A model generated the notes under the pieces. It saw only the letters and a list, made by a program, of their open reading frames with translations. It ran no database searches and was not told where the DNA came from. Position numbers and translations under genes: made by a program. Below, piece by piece: positions 16,052 through 21,533 of a stretch of 21,533 bases of DNA; positions within the stretch are counted from its first letter, which is position 1; each line of letters opens with the position of its first letter. Source of the DNA: Coriobacteriaceae bacterium (GTDB taxonomy: Bacteria; Actinomycetota; Coriobacteriia; Coriobacteriales; Eggerthellaceae); contig SFII01000011.1 of the NCBI GenBank assembly GCA_004555335.1, forward strand, positions 1-21,533. The letters run 5' to 3'.

Positions 16052-16080
16052 ATTAAACACCTTGACGAATCCGATGTCAA
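16052..16080 (-). promoter_or_regulatory. Sigma-70-type promoter for the ydjY-VTT-VTT-CCG unit, overlapped by an inverted repeat
   Basis: Minus-strand TTGACA (16075-16080) and TTTAAT (16052-16057) are exactly 17 bases apart, giving a start near 16045 and a leader of about 165 bases. TTGAC-N9-GTCAA (16062-16080) is a perfect inverted repeat covering the -35, a good place for an operator. Another TTGACG lies further upstream on the minus strand. The whole gap 15879-16282 (404 bases) is clearly AT-richer than its surroundings and holds no supported gene. Confidence 0.7.
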
Positions 16081-16282
16081 TCGTTACTTTTTTGGCCATT
16101 ATCACCGTCAATAGCCATTATGAAATCTGAAATACCTATTGGAACAGGGTGAATAGCGAATGATACCCAAGTCCCGAAAAGGTATCCTCCCCCACCTGCA
16201 TTCCTCTTTCGCCACATTCTCGATATGCGCTTTTCTTTACTTATCGCGATATTTATCATTCGCATCGCGTTCGGTTTTCCAT

Positions 16283-18349
16283 CTAATGGAAATCGGTGAA
16301 CGTCATTTTCTCCAACAGGGCACCGCCGCAGCTGGAACCGCATCCCGCAGCACAGGCATAGCAGATAGGGTTCGTGCGAATGGTCCTTTTCCCGATAGGC
16401 GCATGGGCGATATCGAAGATGGTGAGCGGACCGCCCCCCTCTTCGTTCAGGATGGGCAGGCCCAGCACATGGTTGCATTCGCAATCGTAAAGCGTTCCAT
16501 CCCAATCGACATCCACCTGCGTGCGGCACATCATGTGGGCCACCACGGCTGCGTTGTAGTTTTCTGCAAGCAGGTTCAGGTAATGGTCCATCTTCCCCGC
16601 GCGGTCCAGCTTGTGCGCGAACCTTCCCAGCGTGTAGTTGTTGAAGGCATACAGGCCGTTGAATTCCACACCCTGGCCTTCCTTCAGACGCACGGCATAG
16701 AAATCACGCAGCTCCTTCTGATCCGGGGGCAGGAAGGGGCCGTCGACGTTGTAGGCTAAATCGATCTGCAATTGCGGATCGCGCCCGTATCCCAAGGCAT
16801 TCAGCTCGCGAAGCTGCCCGATGATCGCCTTGAACGCGCCATCCCCGCGCTGCCCGTCGCAGCCGGTCTCGTCGTGGTACGGCAAGCTGCAGACCAGCTT
16901 CACTTTATTGCGGGCGTACACTTCCCTAAAATGCGCATATTCGGGCTTCTCCAGAACCACCAGATTGCTGCGCACGATCACTTCCCCGGCAATGGACGAA
17001 GCCCTATCCAAGAACCACTCCAGATGCGGGTTCATTTCCGGCGAGCCCCCGGTGATATCCATCACCTGGTAGCCTCCCAGCACGAAGGCGTCGAGCACCG
17101 CTTCCATGGTTTCCCTTTCCATCTGCTCGGTGCGCTTGGGCCCGCACTCCAAGAAGCAATGGCTGCATGCCAGGTTGCAGGCATAGCCCACGTTGACCTG
17201 CATGGTTTCCATGGCCGCGCTCGCAAGCAGCTCCTTGTCGTGGACGCGCTCGCAGAAGGGGACAATCCCCAGATCCGCATGCCTGCGCTCCAGTTCGGGC
17301 AGGTCGACCTTGCATTTGCCCCGCGCAAGCTCGAGCGCATGCTGCGCCTGCTCGAATCTGTACGGCCCCAGATGATCCCCCTTCGGGGTGATTCGGAAAT
17401 GAGGTGCATAGCGGCTTTCGGAAAGCACGGTTGCCATATTGCCGCTCACTGCCACAGGGCGGCCCTTGATCAAACGGACCTCCGAAGACAGGTCGAAATA
17501 CCGCTTGTTCTCGGGGAGGGTCCCCAGATACGTGGCGGTCTGCCCGTAGTATTCTTCCCGATCTTCCAGGTTCGCGGACTTCACCGCACGGATGGTCCTG
17601 CTCGTGAAGCCGATACAGCCCAGCTTGGTCGCGATGCGGAAATCGCCGATATGCAGTTCCTCGCAAGATACCTCATAGAAGGCCCTGACACCGCAATCGG
17701 CGAGCATGCGCCTGAAGTCCTCGATGTAGAGAGCCCCGGACAGGCATTCGCCACGGAGCACCGGATCGTCATAGAAGCCCTCGGGCACCCTGCGATCGGA
17801 AAAGACGTCGGAAAAGTACAGCTCACCGCCCGGCTTGAGCACGCGGAAGACCTCCTCGAACAGCTGCCGCTTGAATGGGGAAAGGTTCACGACGCAGTTG
17901 GAGATGACCAGGTCCACGCTTTCGCTGGGAACGGCCTCCATATCCTCGATGAAGCCCTCGATGAAGGTGACGTTCGACTCGGCATAGCCGAAGCGCTCCC
18001 GATGCGCTTCCTCGAAACCCTTCGCAAAGTCCAGCTGCGAAGGGGTCATGTCGATGCCGATGACATGCCCATGCTCGCCGACCAACTGGCTTGCTATATA
18101 CACATCGCGGCCGGTCCCGCAACCCAAGTCGAGCACCGTGGCACCTTCGAGCCCCATGGGGATGGGCGACCCGCACCCGTAGAAGCGCGCAATCACCTGG
18201 GGGTCGACATTCTTCAGGGCATCGATCACATACTTGGGGGGCGCCGATGCCGAACAGCAGGTCGCATCGGTGCTCAAATCGTCGCTTCCCTTCAGAAGCT
18301 CGCCGTAATAACGGCGGATCTGCTCCCTCACGCTGTCGTTGCTCGCCAT
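16283..18349 (-). CDS. ArsM-ArsS fusion: arsenite methyltransferase joined to arsenosugar radical SAM protein
   Basis: 688 residues in two halves. Residues 1-325 match ArsM/AS3MT: SAM motif DLGCGTGRDVY (74-84), GIDMT, SNCVVNLSP and GELYFSDV; cysteines equivalent to those binding As(III) in human AS3MT are present (C31/C32, C59 in FYGCG, C152 in SNC, C202 in GECLSGALY). Residues 380-688 match ArsS (TIGR04167): radical SAM C391, C395, C398 (CNLACSHC), DITGGSPEMNPH, VIVRSNLVVLEKP, QRGDGAFKA, then a Cys-rich end with C608, C623, C625, C663, C666, C670, C674 (GCGSSCGG). ArsM methylates arsenite; cyanobacterial ArsS adds the deoxyadenosyl group to dimethylarsenical. ATG at 18349 has GAGGGGGA 5 bases upstream; upstream in-frame GTG 18370 and ATG 18364 are less likely. 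Arsenic as the true substrate is inference from families. Confidence 0.9.
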   Translation of the reverse strand: MASNDSVREQIRRYYGELLKGSDDLSTDATCCSASAPPKYVIDALKNVDPQVIARFYGCGSPIPMGLEGATVLDLGCGTGRDVYIASQLVGEHGHVIGIDMTPSQLDFAKGFEEAHRERFGYAESNVTFIEGFIEDMEAVPSESVDLVISNCVVNLSPFKRQLFEEVFRVLKPGGELYFSDVFSDRRVPEGFYDDPVLRGECLSGALYIEDFRRMLADCGVRAFYEVSCEELHIGDFRIATKLGCIGFTSRTIRAVKSANLEDREEYYGQTATYLGTLPENKRYFDLSSEVRLIKGRPVAVSGNMATVLSESRYAPHFRITPKGDHLGPYRFEQAQHALELARGKCKVDLPELERRHADLGIVPFCERVHDKELLASAAMETMQVNVGYACNLACSHCFLECGPKRTEQMERETMEAVLDAFVLGGYQVMDITGGSPEMNPHLEWFLDRASSIAGEVIVRSNLVVLEKPEYAHFREVYARNKVKLVCSLPYHDETGCDGQRGDGAFKAIIGQLRELNALGYGRDPQLQIDLAYNVDGPFLPPDQKELRDFYAVRLKEGQGVEFNGLYAFNNYTLGRFAHKLDRAGKMDHYLNLLAENYNAAVVAHMMCRTQVDVDWDGTLYDCECNHVLGLPILNEEGGGPLTIFDIAHAPIGKRTIRTNPICYACAAGCGSSCGGALLEKMTFTDFH

Positions 18350-18354
18350 GCGGG

Positions 18355-18362
18355 TCCCCCTC
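18355..18362 (-). promoter_or_regulatory. Ribosome binding site favouring the ATG at 18349
   Basis: Minus-strand GAGGGGGA, 5 bases before the ATG. The upstream in-frame starts would have only the T-rich tail of the terminator in front of them. Confidence 0.6.
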
Positions 18363-18376
18363 ATCTTCACTACACT

Positions 18377-18401
18377 AAAAAGCGCGGCGAAACCGCCGCG
18401 C
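18377..18401 (-). terminator. Strong intrinsic terminator or attenuator directly before the ArsM-ArsS gene
   Basis: Minus strand: GCGCGGCG, loop GTTT, CGCCGCGC, then TTTTT. The perfect 8-bp GC stem with a run of five Ts ends only 27 bases before the ATG at 18349. It follows the G3E GTPase stop by 20 bases. Confidence 0.85.
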
Positions 18402-18421
18402 CGGATACGTTTCCTGCTCCC

Positions 18422-19579
18422 CTAGCGGCCTTCGTCCGTCATTCCGAAGCACTCGGTGAAGAAGACCTGGCAATCCAGGCCATGCTGATCGCATATTTCG
18501 TCGAGCGCGTCATCCATCAGCCGGGCCAAAGGACGCGACTCGCACACCGCACGGGCGTTGATGATCATGCTCATCCTGTCGTGGGAGCCTTCGAAGGCGG
18601 CAGCCTGCTCGATGTCGTAGTCAACGCCGATAAGCGAGCATTTATTGAAGTCCCCTTCGCCCGCCGTGGCGAAGGTCTTCAGATGCGGGACATTGCGCTT
18701 GCGTTCTATAAGTCCCATGCGGACTCCCTCGATCAGATCCTCCACCACCGCATTGCAATCGATTGCGGAACCATCGAGAGTCTTCATGAACATGCGCCTG
18801 TTGTACCAGGTGAGTTTCCCCTCCGCTTCGAAGAACTTCTCGTCGTAGCGGACCGAGAAATTCTTGAGGGCGCTTTCATGGGAGACGATAAAGCCCGCCA
18901 ATTCGGCAATGCCGGTCTTTTCCAGGGCGGAGATGACCATCACGGGCACATCCGGGCATGCCTCCTTGAGGAAGGAGACGTAGTGCTCGATATCCTCCCC
19001 GGTAAGCAGATCCGCCTTATTCAGCACGATCAGGTCGGCTTCTTCCAGCTGCAGTTTCAGCAGATACACCAGCTCTTCGGGAAGATGGATGTCCGCCTTC
19101 TCGGGCATGATCATGCGCAAGCGCTCGGGATCGACGATCACCGTGAAGGGCGCAAGCGTGATTTCCCCGGCGCACTCGTCGGCAAGGCGATGGTACACAT
19201 GATCGAGCGCTCCCACGCCGCAACCGGGAATATCGGACATGACGAAGAAGGCGCCTTCCCGATCGCGCAGGCGGCGGACCTTGTCGATCACGTTGTCCAT
19301 CTGATAGCAGATGCAGCCCGATGCGATTTCCTCGATGGTACAGCCCTTCGTCTGGGTGAGCTTGGTATCCACCAGGTTCGCACCCAGGTCGTTCGCAATC
19401 AGGGCGACCTTCCCATATGCGCGATCCATGTACTCCGCCAAGGCGATCATCGTAGTGGTCTTGCCCGCCCCCAGAAACCCGCTCACAACCATGAAGCGGA
19501 CGCAGTCGGACCCATCGCGCGGGATGGGCCGTCCGCCCTGCAGGGATGCCTCGGGGGAAATGCGGATGTTTTCGCTCAT
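18422..19579 (-). CDS. G3E-family (CobW/P47K-like) GTPase
   Basis: 385-residue GTP-binding protein of the metal or cofactor chaperone group. Walker A GFLGAGKT is at 34-41, the G4 motif NKAD at 187-190, and the C-terminal CobW domain follows from about 270. Where many members have a CxCC metal site this one has GCICYQM (C89, C91 only); where most have E-x-x-G the G3 region reads SDIPGCG (115-121). This combination recalls a sublineage of anaerobes linked with corrinoid proteins (recollection, not searched). ATG at 19579 with TAGGAG about 4 bases upstream is chosen; a longer frame to 19684 is not supported. It precedes the ArsM-ArsS gene on the same strand, with a terminator between. It may load a metal or cofactor for a neighbour; target unknown. 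Confidence 0.87.
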   Translation of the reverse strand: MSENIRISPEASLQGGRPIPRDGSDCVRFMVVSGFLGAGKTTTMIALAEYMDRAYGKVALIANDLGANLVDTKLTQTKGCTIEEIASGCICYQMDNVIDKVRRLRDREGAFFVMSDIPGCGVGALDHVYHRLADECAGEITLAPFTVIVDPERLRMIMPEKADIHLPEELVYLLKLQLEEADLIVLNKADLLTGEDIEHYVSFLKEACPDVPVMVISALEKTGIAELAGFIVSHESALKNFSVRYDEKFFEAEGKLTWYNRRMFMKTLDGSAIDCNAVVEDLIEGVRMGLIERKRNVPHLKTFATAGEGDFNKCSLIGVDYDIEQAAAFEGSHDRMSMIINARAVCESRPLARLMDDALDEICDQHGLDCQVFFTECFGMTDEGR

Positions 19580-19629
19580 CGTGCTCCTACTCGCTTCGCT
19601 CGGAATCTGGTGCATGCTCGGGAAACGCA

Positions 19630-19726
19630 CGTAAGATGCGCAATGCCAGCCGAAACCCCGGGCGGATCTTCTGCCTCCGGGCATCCGCGCATTCTGCCGA
19701 TACGGATAAGAATCGCAAGATGCGCA
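19630..19726. repeat. Direct repeat in the 5' leader of the G3E GTPase gene
   Basis: CGTAAGATGCGCA (19630-19642) and CGCAAGATGCGCA (19714-19726) match at 12 of 13 positions, 84 bases apart (about eight helical turns), both downstream of the predicted promoter. Could be paired regulator sites. The rest of the 395-base gap 19580-19974 holds no gene I can support. Confidence 0.35.
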
Positions 19727-19752
19727 GAAGGCGCCATTCCTGAGCGCGATGG

Positions 19753-19758
19753 ATTATA
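19753..19758 (-). promoter_or_regulatory. Candidate -10 element for the G3E GTPase gene
   Basis: A perfect TATAAT on the minus strand about 175 bases upstream of the start codon. The -35 region at 17 bases (CCGATG) does not match, so activator-dependent use is possible. Confidence 0.45.
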
Positions 19759-19922
19759 ACCGAGCACAGGCGTAGCATCGGCGTCTGGCAAGCCCCAGCG
19801 ACCAACATTCGCGGATAAGCGCGCTTTTCTGCGTCTGACCTGGGCTTATGTATTATCTTTCATAATCCGTATCGGTTTTTCCGATAGTAATGGAACAGTC
19901 TTCCGCACCCCAGAACGCAGAT

Positions 19923-19948
19923 TCGCCCGGCGCATACGCACCGGGCGA
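19923..19948 (-). terminator. Hairpin after hisI, likely end of the his operon
   Basis: An 11-bp stem (TCGCCCGG with inner TGC, loop GTAT, then its complement including one G-U) lies 26 bases after the hisI stop. It lacks a U-run, so termination may be Rho-assisted or partial. Confidence 0.5.
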
Positions 19949-19974
19949 TAACAGTCGGATTATCGGATACCCGT

Positions 19975-20313
19975 CTAGAAGGAGCGGTAGAAACAGGTGG
20001 TATTGCCGGTGTGGCAGGCGGGACCCGCGGGCTTGACCAGCGCCAGAAGCGTGTCGGCGTCGCAGTCGTAGCGCAGTTCCACCAGCTGCTGCACATTACC
20101 GCTTTCTTCTCCCTTGTGCCACAGCTTCTGCCTGCTGCGCGTCCAGAACCAGGTGGTGCGCTGTTCCAGGGTGAGCGCCAGGGATTCGGCATTCATCCAG
20201 GCCATCATGAGCACGTCTTTGGTGTCCGCATCCTGCACGATGCAGGGAACAAGGCCCTGCTCATTGAACCTTACCTGGTCGGGGGTCAGCTGCTCGCGTT
20301 CGAAATCGTTCAT
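19975..20313 (-). CDS. hisI: Phosphoribosyl-AMP cyclohydrolase
   Basis: Opens the purine ring of phosphoribosyl-AMP, the third step of histidine synthesis. The 112 residues correspond to the stand-alone enzyme without a HisE fusion. Metal-binding residues are in place: D83, D85, D87 with C84 (YDCDADT) and C100 and C107 (ACHTGNTTC). The VLMMAWMN and WFWTRSRQKLW segments are also typical. ATG at 20313 with AAGGA 7 bases upstream is chosen over the open frame to 20439. It follows hisF by 150 bases that contain two strong hairpins. Phosphoribosyl-ATP pyrophosphatase (hisE) is not seen in the window. Confidence 0.96.
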   Translation of the reverse strand: MNDFEREQLTPDQVRFNEQGLVPCIVQDADTKDVLMMAWMNAESLALTLEQRTTWFWTRSRQKLWHKGEESGNVQQLVELRYDCDADTLLALVKPAGPACHTGNTTCFYRSF

Positions 20314-20369
20314 CTTTCCATCCTTCGGGAATATGCATCGAGAGCACGTCCGGTGCCCCTGATGGCGAC

Positions 20370-20396
20370 AGGCGCCCCGCACGCTGCGGGGCGCCT
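20370..20396 (-). other. Very stable hairpin between hisF and hisI
   Basis: A 12-bp perfect stem (AGGCGCCCCGCA / TGCGGGGCGCCT) with a three-base loop. No U-run follows on the minus strand (TGTCGCC). A smaller CGGCAC-GTC-GTGCCG hairpin lies about 40 bases away, closer to hisF. Possibly an mRNA processing or stability element or a partial terminator. Confidence 0.5.
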
Positions 20397-20463
20397 TGGT
20401 TGACTGGGATACGCAGGATGCACCGCGCACGGAGCGCACGGCACGTCGTGCCGGCAGGCGTTC

Positions 20464-21228
20464 CTACAGGCGGACGGGAATGCCCTGGCTTGCCATGTAC
20501 TCCTTCACCTGGCGGACGGTGAACTCGCCGAAGTGGAATACGCTCGCAGCCAGGACCGCGTCGGCCTCGCCGTCGATGACGCCTTCGGCGAAGTGCTCCA
20601 GCTTGCCCACGCCGCCGCTCGCGATGACGGGAATGTCGACCGCACGGGAAACGGCACGCGTCAGGGCCACGTCGAAGCCGTCCTTGCTGCCGTCGCAGTC
20701 CATGCTGGTAAGCAGGATCTCGCCCGCACCTCGCTTGGCCGCCTCGATTGCCCACTGGACGGCGTCGATGCCGGTGTTCTTGCGTCCGCCGTGCACGTAG
20801 ACTTCCCAACGGCCGGTGTTGCCGGGAACGCGCTTGGCGTCGATGGCGCACAGGATGGCCTGGGTTCCGAATGCCGCAGCCGCCTCGGTGATGAGCGAGG
20901 GATTGTCCACGGCAGCGGAATTGATGGACACCTTGTCCGCACCCGCGGCGATCATGGTGCGGATATCGGCCACGGTGCGGAAGCCGCCGCCCACGCAGTA
21001 GGGCAGGTGCAGCTCCTCGCTTGCACGGCTGGCCATGTCGATGGTGGTTGCACGGCCTTCGTGGGTGGCGGTGATATCCAGGAAGATCACTTCGTCGGCA
21101 CGCTGTTCGTCATAGCGCTTCGCCAATTCGATGGGATCGCCCGCATCGCGCAGGTTCACGAAGTTGACGCCCTTGACCACGCGGCCGTCCTTCACATCCA
21201 TGCAGGGGATGACTCGTTTTGCTAGCAT
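20464..21228 (-). CDS. hisF: Imidazole glycerol phosphate synthase cyclase subunit
   Basis: With HisH it forms imidazole glycerol phosphate and AICAR in histidine synthesis. 254 residues, normal length, a (beta/alpha)8 barrel. The catalytic acids are D11 (CMDVKDGRVVKG) and D130 (CAIDAKR); the phosphate-binding loops GGGFRT and ASGGVGKLEHF are visible. ATG at 21228 has GGAG 5 bases upstream and follows the hisA stop by 27 bases. Confidence 0.98.
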   Translation of the reverse strand: MLAKRVIPCMDVKDGRVVKGVNFVNLRDAGDPIELAKRYDEQRADEVIFLDITATHEGRATTIDMASRASEELHLPYCVGGGFRTVADIRTMIAAGADKVSINSAAVDNPSLITEAAAAFGTQAILCAIDAKRVPGNTGRWEVYVHGGRKNTGIDAVQWAIEAAKRGAGEILLTSMDCDGSKDGFDVALTRAVSRAVDIPVIASGGVGKLEHFAEGVIDGEADAVLAASVFHFGEFTVRQVKEYMASQGIPVRL

Positions 21229-21255
21229 CTCTTCTCCAAACCGGGTTACGCAGGG

Positions 21256-21533
21256 CTACAGTCCGCAGGGATTCGCCTGGGCAACGGCGGCAAGATGCGC
21301 AACGGTTGCCTTATGGCAGAAATCCAGTGCTTCGGGAATATCGAGGGTATGCTCGTACACGGCACGGCCGGTGATAACGCCCTCGATAGAACCCGCGACC
21401 GCACCCAGGCGGCGAAGGTCGTCCATGTTGGTCACGCCGCCGCTTGCGATGACGGGATTGCGGAAGACCTGCGCCATGCGCACGTAGGCCTGCTCGTCGA
21501 TGCCGGTCTGCATGCCATCGCGGGAGATATCGG
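21256..21533 (-). CDS. hisA: HisA isomerase, C-terminal part (5' end off the window)
   Basis: 1-(5-phosphoribosyl)-5-[(5-phosphoribosylamino)methylideneamino]imidazole-4-carboxamide isomerase, the step before HisF. About 91 C-terminal residues are present, open to the window edge. The DISRDGMQTG segment carries the second catalytic Asp, and the phosphate-binding ASGGVTNMDDL and GVITGRAVYEHT segments follow. The same frame runs without a stop from base 21533, so the visible ATG at 21513 is internal. The gene order hisA-hisF-hisI is the common one. Confidence 0.95.
   Translation of the reverse strand, partial: DISRDGMQTGIDEQAYVRMAQVFRNPVIASGGVTNMDDLRRLGAVAGSIEGVITGRAVYEHTLDIPEALDFCHKATVAHLAAVAQANPCGL

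Noticed and set aside
16077..16529. Minus-strand 150-codon frame entering the AT-rich gap downstream of the ArsM-ArsS gene
   Set aside because: Most of it overlaps the end of the radical SAM gene in another frame; the tail in the gap has no clear ribosome site and no recognisable sequence.
16283..16655. Selenocysteine at the C-terminal Cys-rich end, as in some members of this radical SAM family
   Set aside because: All positions in GCGSSCGG are ordinary cysteine codons and the frame ends at a TAG after a normal C-terminus, with no internal TGA.
16772..19759. Plus-strand open frame of 995 codons across the ArsM-ArsS and GTPase genes
   Set aside because: It is antisense to two proteins with full sets of conserved motifs, its translation shows no recognisable domain and is rich in His/Ala/Gly as expected for the mirror of GC-rich coding DNA.
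19580..19860. Cobalamin riboswitch upstream of the CobW-like gene
   Set aside because: The long leader suggested it, but no GCCACTG-type B12 box or the expected arrangement was found by eye.

Overview
The window (about 21.5 kb, GC-rich, roughly 60% G+C by eye) looks like a chromosomal segment of a high-GC Gram-positive anaerobe, most likely class Coriobacteriia (Eggerthella/Slackia-like). Reasons: strong AGGAGG-type ribosome sites, a T-box leader on pheST, GTG starts, and an XRE-cupin regulator paired with an acyl-CoA ligase. The taxonomic call is inference. Nearly everything is on the minus strand; only one gene (10828-12177) is on the plus strand. No tRNA, rRNA, CRISPR array, insertion sequence or phage gene was seen.

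Right-to-left on the minus strand the left half is housekeeping: a divergently placed XRE-cupin regulator and an acyl-CoA ligase (8260-10543), a tRNA-Phe-sensing T-box with pheS and pheT (4276-8145), then the branched-chain amino acid operon ilvB-ilvN-ilvC-ilvD (1-4082, ilvD cut by the window edge). The right edge is the end of a histidine operon: hisA (partial), hisF, hisI (19975-21533).

Between them (10828-19579) lies the unusual part. A G3E GTPase is followed, after a strong terminator, by a 688-residue protein that fuses an arsenite S-adenosylmethionine methyltransferase (ArsM/AS3MT type, with all the arsenic-binding cysteine motifs) to a radical SAM Cys-rich protein of the ArsS type. Next comes a four-gene unit with its own promoter: a YdjY-like Cys-rich lipoprotein, two TVP38/TMEM64 (VTT) membrane proteins and a two-CCG-domain iron-sulfur protein like heterodisulfide reductase subunit B. 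Facing this unit is a single gene fusing the two glycosyltransferases that usually accompany ArsS (families TIGR04282 and TIGR04283).

Together this reads as a compact arsenosugar-type (or related rSAM/selenodomain) organometalloid pathway. Its four catalytic steps (methylation, adenosylation, two sugar-handling steps) are compressed into two fusion polypeptides, next to an YdjXYZ-like membrane module. No arsR, arsB/acr3 or arsC is present in the window, so the function points to metabolite synthesis rather than simple efflux resistance; that is inference.
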